From contig DUVQ01000009.1 in assembly GCA_012840965.1 (NCBI GenBank), positions 18,028 through 82,027 on the forward strand: 64,000 bases of DNA. Direction: 5' to 3'. This document shows positions 43,963 to 53,504 of the stretch, piece after piece; within the stretch, counting starts at the first letter, position 1, and each line of letters opens with the position of its first letter. The position numbers were made by a program, and so were the translations under genes. The DNA comes from Oligoflexales bacterium. Its GTDB lineage: Bacteria > Myxococcota_A > UBA9042 > DTJE01. The notes under the pieces were generated by a model, which was not told where the DNA came from, made no database searches, and worked only from the letters and a program-made list of their open reading frames with translations.

Positions 43963-46900
43963 TCATTGAAAAGACACAAGCGCAACAGAAAAGGCTTCTT
44001 GCTTGTAATAATTCGTGTCTGTTGAAGAATAAGCGTTGAAATTAAAGCCTGGGGTTTTCGAGCAAGTCAAATTAAGCCTCTTGGTTCCATCTGCTATTGG
44101 GGTATAGCCATGAAAAATCCTGGCAAAATCTGGAAGAGGTACTGACCTGACCTGACCTTGAGCCATAATTACCCAAAAGGTATAGCCAGTGGGACCAGAA
44201 AGCAAAAGTTGTTGATAAGATGGCTGAATAGCACTTTCCAAAGTCCAGCTGATGCCGTTTTTAGCCCAAAATGAGTTTTCAACTGGCTCTACTATTTGGG
44301 GAAAACCCATAGCCTGAGGCAAGTAAGTGTAGTACCGACCGGCCACAAGCAGGCGCCCACCAAATTGGGCAGCGGCCATAAAATCGTTGTTTTCCTGTGA
44401 AACAGAAAGGTTAGAAAAAGAGTTACAGTCAAAAGCTACCAGTGCGCCTTCTCTACCGTACACCAAAACGTCGCACTCTCCCCTTCTAACAAGCCCTTTG
44501 TAATCGGCTGGCCAAGGGATCTGCCAAACCTCAAAATCATCACCTTTTTTGCGGATCAACTCGCCGGCCTTGCTAAGCGTCCAAAAATCATCAACGGCAA
44601 CGGCATCCAAGGCGATTAATTCGCCTTCAACCGGGTATTCCACCTGAAGTGGCGTTCCAGATACGCCTGTGACAACGGCCCCATTGACACCGACTGCTAC
44701 TATCGTGTTGTCAAAAAAGCGTTTCACTGCTCTGGTTTGGACGCCACCTGGCACCATTTCAAACCGAAAGTCCGAGTTTTCATATCGCAACAAATATGGG
44801 CCACCAGCTAGCGACATCGCTAGCTCACCATTATCGCCGACAACCCCTGAAATCCCATAAAAATCAACAGCTACCCCTGATACAACCCGGGTTGCCACCC
44901 TACCATCGAAATGCCACACCCTTCCCATTTCCCCAACAACCCAGAAATCATCTTTGGAAACGCCCCAGATACCTCTGATTGGGGTACCGGTCCTCATACC
45001 CTGAACGATGATGTCATTTCCATCGTACAGATAGATTGCCCCGCCATCATCAGCCATCAGTATGCCTTCTGGGACTGTCGCCACGGCGCTGATGGCCCTG
45101 GGGATTGAGGTCTGTTCAAAAAGGACATCTGATCCCTCAATGATGGCCACCGGCAGGTTGGTTTCGGGTTTCAATCCAGTGGTCATGGTGACTGAATAAG
45201 GCATTCCATTCATGGAGCGTGTAGAAATGGACTGATAAATCGAATAACCCTCGCCAGCAATGGGACCTGTAAATTCTTTGGGCTGCCAGGAAATCCTTAT
45301 GCGGTCAGGCTCGACTCGCTGATAACCCTTCAAAAGGTCTAAAAAGCCATCAGCGCCCAAATTCCAGCCACCCAAAAGTCCTGGACCGTTTATTCCAAGT
45401 GGATGCTCGGGTAGTTCAGGTACGGCCAGCCATAGGTCTCGGTCGGTTTCTATGTTTAGCCGGACATTTATTCCCTCAATAGGCGCTCCACTGCAGGTCA
45501 CGCCTGGAACAACCCCCATCCTGACCATATAAGCGTTGCCAATTGGCGGTTTAACCATGGCAGCGCAGACTACCGAAAATTGGCCTCTACGAACATTTAT
45601 CTTGAAATTTCCCTTTCGGTCGGGAAAGGCTCCTGGCCCAGGATCAGGATTTCCACCAAACATGGTAGAACCAGAGGTCCAACATTGCCCGTACATGTGC
45701 CCTTCGGCCCAAAAAGGTTTGATGAAGTACTTTTCGTAGTCAAGCACCCTGCCACTGACGGTACAAGCCGCTGAGGTGCCAGTGCCTGGTGGGTTGACTG
45801 GATTTTCGGGAGAGGCCAAGCCGCTGATGTACAGGGTGACGTTTCTGGCATCAAAACCAACGATCGAAGAAGCCGAATAACCTAAAGATGTTGCATGAAC
45901 AGCAACTGGACCCGTCAAATCAGTTCCAGCAAAAGTGATCTGCCCCCTATCGTCAGTTAGCCCTTGATACGGGGTATGGGGGTCGGCGCCCAAGATTACA
46001 TACGCGTCAGGTAAGCCACGACCCGTCTGGCTGGACAAGACAGTGACATTAACGTCGCCTCGAATGGGCGGGCCCCAAGTTCCGGCGCCCCGTTGCGTTG
46101 GGTCAAAGTAACGAAAGGCCTTTTCCCTTGCGGCCTCACCATCACCTATGGTTGTTACTGTAACAGCTCCAGTCTCATCAGCCCTTGGTGCCGTTGCATA
46201 TACTGAGGTCGCGGATTCCACCACGACCTTTGGTGAGGGAATGTCACCGAAAAACACTGAATCAACGTCAGCTAAGCCGTACCCCATTATGCGAACAATG
46301 GTGCCACCTGCTATGGCGCCAGATTCAGGCTCAACGGCCAAGATCTGCATGTCAGGTGCTTGATACTCAAAGCCATTTACCAGTGTGGTATCACCAACAA
46401 CAACGCGCACAGATACATCGACCAAACCAGGGCTGCCAACTGGGGTGACTGCCTGGATCTCAGTTTCCGAGACCACAACCACTGATGTTGCAGGAATTCC
46501 CCCAAAGCGAACTGAAGTTCCAGGGGCAAAACCAGTTCCAACAATTGTCACCCTGGTACCACCTGCTGCAGGTCCCTTATCAGGAAACACAGACGCTACG
46601 GACACGCCTGGCAAAGATGGACGCACCACCTTTTCTTCAAACAAATAAGCATCTTCAAGTACTGTTTGACCGACATCAGTGATTGCCCTTAAGTTGACCA
46701 AACCAGGGTCATGAGGTGGGGTGATGGCAAAAGCGGTGCCGTCATCACCAAACCGCACTGAAACTGCTTGCCGGTCGCCAAGCATAAAAATCGGGCGCAT
46801 CGCAAAGCCAGAACCTTTGATAACAATTGGAGAACCGCCAGTGGCAGACCCTGAACTAGGTTCGACGCTGACCAAAGACAGTGGCTGTTCATAGGTGAAA

Positions 46901-47433
46901 GCGTCTTTGATGCTGCCAACTTCGCCATCGGGTCTTTTGGCAAAGACATCAACTAAGCCAGCTGGAGCAGGAGGAACGGTACAGTTTGCAAGCTGTGAAT
47001 TCAGGACAAACACAAAAGGCGACTTATTTGCGCCAAACCATACCTCCATACCTTCGTAAAAGCCTGAACCATGAAGAGCTACCGTACCTGGTTTTACGCT
47101 GCTGCCACGGTCAGGATCGACTCGGTATATTTCAAATGGACCAACTGGTTCATCAATGTCATTCGGCGGTTCACTAATGTCGGAACTGTCCACATCTTGA
47201 GCATCAGGCTCAGCATCATTTGGATCCGGTGTAGAAAGATCAAAGACTTCAGTGTCCGACAAATCACCTTCATCGGTGACATCAGGAATCGCAGCATCAA
47301 AGGCGTCGACGGTTGGAGCAATGGCATCAAAAGGCTCGCTTGCTGAAAAGTTATTTCCTTCACAGCCAGCAAACAAGAGAACAAAGCCAAGACATGCAAG
47401 CGAACAAACTACTTTAAAACCAAGGCATCTCAT
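43963..47433 (-). CDS. Large lipoprotein with four IPT/TIG domains and propeller-like C-terminus
   Basis: About 1156 residues with a lipobox (LLFAGC) and an acidic linker to residue about 90. Four IPT/TIG immunoglobulin-like domains (about 95-450) carry repeats such as VEPSSGSATGGSPIVIKGSGF and VFPDKGPAAGGTRVTIVGTGF. A carboxypeptidase-regulatory-like fold (about 460-540) and a Trp/Gly-rich beta-rich region (about 770-1050) follow, with GIWGVSKDDFWVVGEMG. This is a typical surface-exposed adhesion or binding architecture of deltaproteobacteria; no catalytic residues are visible. ATG 47433 is chosen to begin the signal; TTG 47454 is possible. Confidence 0.8.
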   Translation of the reverse strand: MRCLGFKVVCSLACLGFVLLFAGCEGNNFSASEPFDAIAPTVDAFDAAIPDVTDEGDLSDTEVFDLSTPDPNDAEPDAQDVDSSDISEPPNDIDEPVGPFEIYRVDPDRGSSVKPGTVALHGSGFYEGMEVWFGANKSPFVFVLNSQLANCTVPPAPAGLVDVFAKRPDGEVGSIKDAFTYEQPLSLVSVEPSSGSATGGSPIVIKGSGFAMRPIFMLGDRQAVSVRFGDDGTAFAITPPHDPGLVNLRAITDVGQTVLEDAYLFEEKVVRPSLPGVSVASVFPDKGPAAGGTRVTIVGTGFAPGTSVRFGGIPATSVVVVSETEIQAVTPVGSPGLVDVSVRVVVGDTTLVNGFEYQAPDMQILAVEPESGAIAGGTIVRIMGYGLADVDSVFFGDIPSPKVVVESATSVYATAPRADETGAVTVTTIGDGEAAREKAFRYFDPTQRGAGTWGPPIRGDVNVTVLSSQTGRGLPDAYVILGADPHTPYQGLTDDRGQITFAGTDLTGPVAVHATSLGYSASSIVGFDARNVTLYISGLASPENPVNPPGTGTSAACTVSGRVLDYEKYFIKPFWAEGHMYGQCWTSGSTMFGGNPDPGPGAFPDRKGNFKINVRRGQFSVVCAAMVKPPIGNAYMVRMGVVPGVTCSGAPIEGINVRLNIETDRDLWLAVPELPEHPLGINGPGLLGGWNLGADGFLDLLKGYQRVEPDRIRISWQPKEFTGPIAGEGYSIYQSISTRSMNGMPYSVTMTTGLKPETNLPVAIIEGSDVLFEQTSIPRAISAVATVPEGILMADDGGAIYLYDGNDIIVQGMRTGTPIRGIWGVSKDDFWVVGEMGRVWHFDGRVATRVVSGVAVDFYGISGVVGDNGELAMSLAGGPYLLRYENSDFRFEMVPGGVQTRAVKRFFDNTIVAVGVNGAVVTGVSGTPLQVEYPVEGELIALDAVAVDDFWTLSKAGELIRKKGDDFEVWQIPWPADYKGLVRRGECDVLVYGREGALVAFDCNSFSNLSVSQENNDFMAAAQFGGRLLVAGRYYTYLPQAMGFPQIVEPVENSFWAKNGISWTLESAIQPSYQQLLLSGPTGYTFWVIMAQGQVRSVPLPDFARIFHGYTPIADGTKRLNLTCSKTPGFNFNAYSSTDTNYYKQEAFSVALVSFQ

Positions 47434-47651
47434 TTTGAAGCCAATCAAAGTCAAATCTCAGGCAACAAAAATTACCAACGGTCAGGATATCCCAAACGTT
47501 TTCGTCAAGATCATATATCTTAACAGAATAAAATGCAGTTGCCCCAACATTATTGCAGTTTTTAGAAAGATTTAAGGCGCCAATCCAAGAGAATTGGACT
47601 CTAAAAGCAGGTCAAAGTGCGAAATATTTTTAAATCTTACACCAATAAACC

Positions 47652-47680
47652 TTGCCATTTCAGCAACAAGTGCATAATAT
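47652..47680 (+). promoter_or_regulatory. Promoter of the acidic-linker lipoprotein
   Basis: TTGCCA (47652-47657), a 17-bp spacer and TAATAT (47675-47680) are followed by a start codon about 55 nt after the expected transcription start. Confidence 0.55.
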
Positions 47681-47741
47681 ATCCGCGGTTCCAGGCAAGG
47701 TGCCCTTGGAACATTGCTATTTTCTTTATGGAGGAATACAG

Positions 47742-48974
47742 ATGAAAGCGTTTGCAAGGGTATTCGCCGTTGGCCTGATGACAGTTGCATTGGCCACATT
47801 TGTCGCCTGCGGTGACGACGACACCCCAACCCCTCAGCCAGACTCAGTTGAGACCCCTGACGATGGCGACACGGACACAACTGAGCCAGGCGACGATGTG
47901 AAGCCAGGCGAAGACGTTGATGCAAGGGAAGACACCGATCCAGGCGAAGAGCCTGAGCCCGACACCAAGGAAGACGCCGACACCGAGGACGACACCGACA
48001 CCGACACTGAAGAGCCACCAGAGTGCGTCAAGGACTGTGAAGGCCGTACATGCGGACTCGACCCAGTTTGTGGGGAGAGCTGTGGCGAATGTGACACAGA
48101 CGGTGGCGAAATTTGCGTCGAAATGATTGGCCAGTGCCTCGAAGCGAAAAACTGGGATACCGACAAGCCCACATCTTGGGGCCCAGCTGGTTTGGTTCAA
48201 ACTCTCGACCTGCCTGACACAGGAACTTCCAAGGAAGTTTGCTTTGACTACACGGATGACGGCTCAGGAGACAACGGTTTGGCAACCGCCAAGGGCCTCA
48301 TCGGCGATGCTCTCAAAGATGCCCATACATTCGGAATCATCTTTGAGTTTGAAGATGTAGCCAACTTCGAGAATTCCGGTGAGTTCAGACTGATTGGCCT
48401 GATGGGCGAGCCTGATGAAAGCGAAGGAGCTGAGCCAGGCGACTACCTGATTAACGAAGACTCCTACATCAAGGAAGCCGCGGTACCGATGATTACTTTC
48501 CCCGGCTCCGAGGTTACAAACCGCGTGCTGACAACTCCTAAGGCTCGCTTTGTCCTGACCGTTCCGGTCAAGGATGATCTTGTGATTAGCGCCAGCTTGT
48601 CAGATGCCCAAATAAAGGGTGACGTTGTCGCATGTGATGATGATGACAAGTGTGCAGATGGTGTCGTAATTGAAAACGGCGTGCTGTCTGGTATCCTGAC
48701 CAAACAAGATTTCCAGCGTGTGGCAGATGATCTGGTGGCTTGGTGCGATGCTCAGCCTGAGGACGAAAGAGACAGTATATGCGGTTACCTGAAGCCCGCA
48801 ACCATCAACATGGTTCTTGGCTTGTTCGACTTGCACAAGAAAGATGATGGAACCTACGTGCCAAAGAACCCTGAAGAGGGCTTCCCAGCTAACGCTCTGT
48901 CTGCGTGCGTACAGTTCACCCTGAGCAAGATTGTCATCAAGGGCTTCATTCCTGAAGAGCCCGCAGCCGAATAA
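47742..48974 (+). CDS. Lipoprotein with acidic linker, unknown function
   Basis: The start at 47742 has GGAGGAA and gives a signal with the lipobox ATFVAC. The 410-residue product has an acidic Asp/Glu/Pro/Thr-rich linker (about 24-90), a short Cys-rich module (CVKDCEGRTCGLDPVCGESCGEC) and a globular domain (about 130-400). I recognise no family for the globular domain. A paired Cys in the C-terminal region (WCDAQPEDERDSIC) suggests extracytoplasmic disulfides. An in-frame ATG at 47652 is ruled out because it falls within the -35 box. Confidence 0.78.
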   Translation: MKAFARVFAVGLMTVALATFVACGDDDTPTPQPDSVETPDDGDTDTTEPGDDVKPGEDVDAREDTDPGEEPEPDTKEDADTEDDTDTDTEEPPECVKDCEGRTCGLDPVCGESCGECDTDGGEICVEMIGQCLEAKNWDTDKPTSWGPAGLVQTLDLPDTGTSKEVCFDYTDDGSGDNGLATAKGLIGDALKDAHTFGIIFEFEDVANFENSGEFRLIGLMGEPDESEGAEPGDYLINEDSYIKEAAVPMITFPGSEVTNRVLTTPKARFVLTVPVKDDLVISASLSDAQIKGDVVACDDDDKCADGVVIENGVLSGILTKQDFQRVADDLVAWCDAQPEDERDSICGYLKPATINMVLGLFDLHKKDDGTYVPKNPEEGFPANALSACVQFTLSKIVIKGFIPEEPAAE

Positions 48975-49041
48975 TCTCACCTTTCCTTAATTGAATACCT
49001 AAAAATTCATTAATCCCCCATGGCTATTCCAGCCGACAGAT

Positions 49042-49071
49042 TTGATCTAATCTTCAATTACGCCTTACAAT
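49042..49071 (+). promoter_or_regulatory. Candidate promoter of the small lipoprotein
   Basis: TTGATC (49042-49047) and TACAAT (49066-49071), 18 bp apart, lie about 48 bp before the start codon at 49119. Confidence 0.4.
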
Positions 49072-49118
49072 ATGCGTGTTGACATTACGCAATGTGCACT
49101 TGCTAGTTGGAGGAAATC

Positions 49119-49838
49119 ATGAGATTAAGTTTTGTAGTAACAAGTGTTGTCGCCACAATGTTTTTGCTTGCCTGTGGGGGTAAGATTACTGAGTTCAAGC
49201 CCACTGAACAGGAAAAGGCGCACGCTGCCGCCCTGACAACTGATACACTAGAACTTAAGGAACTTAAGGTTAATCTTCAGGGAGAGGGAGCGCTTGGAGC
49301 GCTAAACAGCATTCAAGAGAGCGCCTTATATCTGACCAGTCAGCAGCAGCAGCGAAATGTCTCGCCAAATAATGTGCTCGGCCTTCTTTCCGGTGGCATG
49401 GAACTGCGATCATTCGGTGATTGCGCTTCGGTAAGCGGCTCCAGAGTCACGTACAACAATTGCGGCGACGAAAATAGTTCAATTAACGGCTACTTTGAGG
49501 TCGATGGAGATGTGGTCAAGATGGACATCACCATTCGCTCAAAGGGTTATGACGATATTGACTTGGTATACAAATATGAAGGGGCCGTTATCGTCAGCGA
49601 CACGTTACTTGATGGAGCTTTAAGCATTAGTTTGAGTGGTGCCACCTTCTCTTACACTCTTGATGTTAGGTACAGTCAAATTGTGATCGCTTCAGACTGT
49701 GCTGTTGGTGGAAGCTTAAGACTTGAGGTGAACACCAAGGTTTCCGGCACGTCAATCTCGACTGGGGCCACCAGCGCAACTGTCATAGTTGATTTTGGAC
49801 CCAATTGTGGTGCTATGACCATGAAGGGTGGAAAATAG
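49119..49838 (+). CDS. Small lipoprotein of unknown function
   Basis: Start at 49119 with GGAGGAAA. The 239-residue product has a lipobox (TMFLLAC) and a short Gly/Lys start to the mature form. The rest is beta-strand-rich (DGALSISLSGATFSYTLDVRYSQ) with a Cys pair near C105/C116. It resembles small outer-membrane beta-barrel or immunoglobulin-like lipoproteins without matching a known family. It is convergent with DUF507, only 7 bp away. Confidence 0.75.
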   Translation: MRLSFVVTSVVATMFLLACGGKITEFKPTEQEKAHAAALTTDTLELKELKVNLQGEGALGALNSIQESALYLTSQQQQRNVSPNNVLGLLSGGMELRSFGDCASVSGSRVTYNNCGDENSSINGYFEVDGDVVKMDITIRSKGYDDIDLVYKYEGAVIVSDTLLDGALSISLSGATFSYTLDVRYSQIVIASDCAVGGSLRLEVNTKVSGTSISTGATSATVIVDFGPNCGAMTMKGGK

Positions 49839-49845
49839 GTACTGA

Positions 49846-50364
49846 TTAACCTAGCTTACGAGTCCGCCTCAGTTCTTCTTGCACTTTCTTGTACTGAACC
49901 TCAAAGGCTACGGTTCCCTCTTGCATGTTTCTGATGCGTTTTTTAACCTCAAGGTCCAAATCCTCGTCGGCGTTCAGATGGCGTCGTAAGATTGGGGACA
50001 TCACGACAACAAGCTCGTTGTCCATGCCGTAAACCTCGTCAACGTGCCTGGAATGAAAAAGCATGTCAGTAATTTGCCTGATCAGATATTCAAGCATCTG
50101 GTCCCCGATACCAAACTCACGATCCCTTGCTACTTGAGCTTTCACTCTATTTGTTTCGTGATAATTCAAATGCTGAGTGGCAATGATATCGCGGGCTCTG
50201 TCAGAAATCTCCTTGTCCAACCTGATGTATTCCTTAAGGACAGACTCAATGTCCATCACCACCTCTTCAACCATGTCGTCAGCAACTTCTATTAATTCAG
50301 CATCGAGCAGAGCTTGCACGACGTCCTTGGCAATAGGAGAGACCTTACCGCTCAATAATTTCAT
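49846..50364 (-). CDS. DUF507 family protein
   Basis: The 172-residue protein has two copies of the DUF507 helical unit. The first has AKDVVQALLDAELIEV and the second ends IRNMQEGTVAFEVQYKKVQEELRRTRKLG. DUF507 occurs mainly in deltaproteobacterial and related genomes and its function is unknown. The sequence is all-helical, charged and without signal, so cytoplasmic. It starts MKLLSGKV after GGAGG. Confidence 0.88.
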   Translation of the reverse strand: MKLLSGKVSPIAKDVVQALLDAELIEVADDMVEEVVMDIESVLKEYIRLDKEISDRARDIIATQHLNYHETNRVKAQVARDREFGIGDQMLEYLIRQITDMLFHSRHVDEVYGMDNELVVVMSPILRRHLNADEDLDLEVKKRIRNMQEGTVAFEVQYKKVQEELRRTRKLG

Positions 50365-50490
50365 TTAATCCTCCTAGGAACTGTCAAAAGGCAATCAGCC
50401 TGCCCAAAACGGCGCAGAAGTCTACCACGTAAACACCACAAGCCGCCATAAAAATTTAGGAATTTTTAGGCAGTTTCTTGAAGTAAATCA

Positions 50491-53019
50491 CTAAAAGTCA
50501 GCTAACTCTTCATCTATCGCCAACCAATCGTTTTCAGTGGCGTATTCAGTTGGCTCGGTACCAACCAGGTGTGGCATCGGAGTACCGCCACTGGAAGCAA
50601 GAAGACCTGTTTCAAGGTCAATGTTTACGATAACCACACCTTCTGGAACTTCTTCAAGATCGTCAACAACAGGCAGGCCATCTGTAGCCACGGCCATGAA
50701 GTCCATCCAGGCGGGCAAGGCTGTATCAGCACCAAACACACGCCCCTTTTCCTTGGAGCGGCCAAGCCACCTTTCTCTAAGGTCCTGTCCAAGCCATGTA
50801 ACAGTTGTCAGCTCGTGGGTTGAACCGATGAACCAAACATCAAACGGCAAGGTGCCAGTTTTGCCATAGACAGGACGACTGAGCTTTTTGGCGGCCCTTC
50901 CAGTTCCACGCTCTGCCACGTTTCGTAGGTTGTGAGTGATAATAAAGGCAGTTTCTTCGGTCATCACCCTCAAAGCATCTTCAGTCTGAGCGGCAGTTTC
51001 AAGTGAAATTGCGTCAAACAATGAGGTGGCGGCGTCTCTGGATGATCTGTTATCGACGACCAGCGTCCCTGTGGAATCTCGAATTTCCCTTATTAAAACA
51101 GGCTTTACAGCGATCCCTTCATTATGGAAAGTAGCAAAGGCAGTAAGCATTTCCATTGGACTTGCGTCTGCGCCTAATGCTTCCGGCGTGTAGCCGCCAA
51201 GAGTTTGGTTAAATCCAAGGCCACGTAACCAGTCATTAAGACCGCTAATTCCAATGGAATCCATGACTGTTTTAAAAACTCGTAAAGAAATGCGGTTTTC
51301 CGACCTAGTCAAAGCCTCATACAGCGTCATATCCTTGGTGTCGTCTTTGTCGCCAGTCGGCGCCCACTCACCTTCGCGGTAAGGAGTACCAGCCAGCACC
51401 GTGGAAGGAGCGACTCCCATGTCATAAGCCTTGGAATAGTAAAGAGGCTTGATAACACTGCCAGTCTGGCGGATAGATTCTGTTCTATTGACTTGGGAAA
51501 TATCGAAGTCGCTGCCACCAACTAACGCGACAATGCGACCAGATTTCGGTTCCACAGATGCGATGGCTACTTGGGGACCGGGAAAGACTTCAAGTTGAAA
51601 TTCTGGGCTTCCAGGTGCGACACCATTTGCAGCAGTCTTGGCACCACGTTTTTTGGATTTTGGCTTGGGCCGGTTGGGGTCAGCCAACCTGACTAGCAAA
51701 ACATCGCCGGCGGTAACGGCATCAGCGGCAGACTTTAATTTGCCATCAAGGGAGGTTCTGGCCCTGTCCTTGTTCTTTTTTGGGAACTCTGTGTATTTGG
51801 TGGCCCATTTCATAAGCTCCAAGGGAATGAATCCTTTGATTTCAGGGGTTACCTGGATGTGCACACCTCCAGAATCCACGCTGGAGGCCAATGCCAACAC
51901 GGTGTCTTGCGGCGAAAGCTGTGAGACACCAGAAATCGCCAAAAAACTCTGGTTGCGCTGCAAAAACTCATCCCATCTTGGCGCTTCTATATGGGCTATA
52001 GGACCTGAATACCCCTGCCGTTTAGCCAAACTTACAGCGGCATCCCTAGCGACTTCTTGGGCCACCAACTGTAATCCCAGATCAATTGTTGTAGTGGCTG
52101 TAAGGCCGCCTTCACCTGCCAAGACAGGGGCAGACGACGATTTTTTGGCAAGCGGAGCGATAGCCTGCATAGCTTTGGTGGCTGGGATGGGGGCCCTTTC
52201 CCTTAGGTTGTTTTTGGGACGTACCGCCTGAACCTTTTTGGCGAGTGCGGCGTTAAAATCCTCTTCACTTAAGATTCCCTTCAGGTGCATCCGCCTAAGG
52301 ACATGGTTTCGTCTTGATTCCACAACGTCAGGCTTAGAAACTGGGGTAACAGAGCCTGGAGACTGAGGCAAAACCGCAAGAGCTGCAGCCTCGGCCGCAT
52401 CCAATTCATGAAGCTCCTTACCAAAATAGGCCCTGGAAGCAGCCTGGACCCCATACGAATTGTTACCAAGAAAGAGCATGTTCAGATACAGGGTCAGAAT
52501 TTGATCCTTAGTATAGATGTCTTCAATCCGCCTAGCCACGATTGCTTCACGCACCTTTCTGGCCATCTTGCGTTCTGAAGACAGCAACAAAGTTCTAGCT
52601 GTCTGCTGGGTGATGGTGCTGGCCCCCTCCTTGACACGCCCACTCCTTATGTTTACGTAGGCGGCCCTTAAAATAGCCCTTAGGTCAGTCCCTGAATGGT
52701 TGAAAAACCTTTCGTCTTCCGAGGCTAAAAAGGCGTTTACCACCAAAGGAGGCATCTCCTCGACCGGAACCATATACCTACGCTGGGAATACACTTCAGA
52801 CAGAATCTGGCCATGTGCCGCACGAACTTGGCTAACCGTTTCAAATCGAATGGCATCATATGGAGGAATCAGCGGCAAGTCCCGAGCCAGCCAAACATAG
52901 GCGCCCCCCAACAGAGACGCGACAACAAGCCCCCCAGCAATCATGCAAACAAAAACAAGGCGGATTACCACAAGAGGCCAAGATCTGCCGCGAGGATTTG
53001 TAATTTCAAGCTTGGACAT
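50491..53019 (-). CDS. mrcA: Bifunctional penicillin-binding protein 1A (class A PBP)
   Basis: The 842-residue enzyme polymerises and cross-links peptidoglycan at the periplasmic face. One N-terminal membrane anchor (LVFVCMIAGGLVVASLLGGA) precedes the GT51 glycosyltransferase domain, with catalytic Glu E101 in SEDERFFNHSG, GASTITQQTARTLLL and RKVREAIVARRIE. The transpeptidase has S521-V-I-K524, SRSEN-like RSENRIS, and KTGTLPFD. The length agrees with PBP1A. It is alone between a tRNA and DUF507. The start is the ATG at 53019, with a TTG one codon upstream. Confidence 0.94.
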   Translation of the reverse strand: MSKLEITNPRGRSWPLVVIRLVFVCMIAGGLVVASLLGGAYVWLARDLPLIPPYDAIRFETVSQVRAAHGQILSEVYSQRRYMVPVEEMPPLVVNAFLASEDERFFNHSGTDLRAILRAAYVNIRSGRVKEGASTITQQTARTLLLSSERKMARKVREAIVARRIEDIYTKDQILTLYLNMLFLGNNSYGVQAASRAYFGKELHELDAAEAAALAVLPQSPGSVTPVSKPDVVESRRNHVLRRMHLKGILSEEDFNAALAKKVQAVRPKNNLRERAPIPATKAMQAIAPLAKKSSSAPVLAGEGGLTATTTIDLGLQLVAQEVARDAAVSLAKRQGYSGPIAHIEAPRWDEFLQRNQSFLAISGVSQLSPQDTVLALASSVDSGGVHIQVTPEIKGFIPLELMKWATKYTEFPKKNKDRARTSLDGKLKSAADAVTAGDVLLVRLADPNRPKPKSKKRGAKTAANGVAPGSPEFQLEVFPGPQVAIASVEPKSGRIVALVGGSDFDISQVNRTESIRQTGSVIKPLYYSKAYDMGVAPSTVLAGTPYREGEWAPTGDKDDTKDMTLYEALTRSENRISLRVFKTVMDSIGISGLNDWLRGLGFNQTLGGYTPEALGADASPMEMLTAFATFHNEGIAVKPVLIREIRDSTGTLVVDNRSSRDAATSLFDAISLETAAQTEDALRVMTEETAFIITHNLRNVAERGTGRAAKKLSRPVYGKTGTLPFDVWFIGSTHELTTVTWLGQDLRERWLGRSKEKGRVFGADTALPAWMDFMAVATDGLPVVDDLEEVPEGVVIVNIDLETGLLASSGGTPMPHLVGTEPTEYATENDWLAIDEELADF

Positions 53020-53157
53020 CAACCCAGACTCTCAAAAACTTTTGCATTGTAATCTAAAAGAGGTGGTCAGCAAAATCATATCCTTGGATTTCGAACCATT
53101 TTTGGTTGACAACTTGATAAAACTTCATCTAAACTGCTCCGGCTTTTGAAAACCGTT

Positions 53158-53233
53158 GGCGAAGTAGCTCAGACGGTAGAGCAGGCGGCTCATATCCGCC
53201 GAGTCGGGGGTTCAAGTCCCTCCTTCGCCACCA
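53158..53233 (+). tRNA. tRNA with CAU anticodon (elongator Met, or Ile2)
   Basis: The acceptor GGCGAAG (53158-53164) pairs with CTTCGCC (53223-53229). The discriminator A is at 53230 and a genome-encoded CCA at 53231-53233. The anticodon stem GGCGG/CCGCC holds loop CTCATAT with the CAT anticodon at 53191-53193. The T-arm has GTTCAAG. A paired first base and no triple G-C anticodon stem rule out the initiator. Whether lysidine converts it to Ile cannot be told. Confidence 0.95.
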
Positions 53234-53504
53234 AAGTCTAAGATTTCTGTTTTTCTTTAGTCTGTCGTCGACTAATTTTTGATCAAATTACTGGTTGAGA
53301 GCATACGCCCAAAACAGCGATATAATTAAACAAAGACCATCGGAATCGTAGAAATTCAATTTTTAGATGAAAAAAGCGTGAAAGCCCCTTTAGTTTTTTT
53401 TGCATTGCGGGCATAATCTTTCGGATTGTCGGATGACTGCGCCGAGTAGTTCTGGTTCAGTCCCAACCGGCGCAGCCTGCCTTTGAGAGGTTTGGAGGTT
53501 ACAG

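Noticed and set aside
53295..53326. Promoter for metalloprotease gene 1 (TTGAGA ... TATAAT)
   Set aside because: The -10 is perfect but the only -35-like box is 20 bp away, which is too far to be confident.
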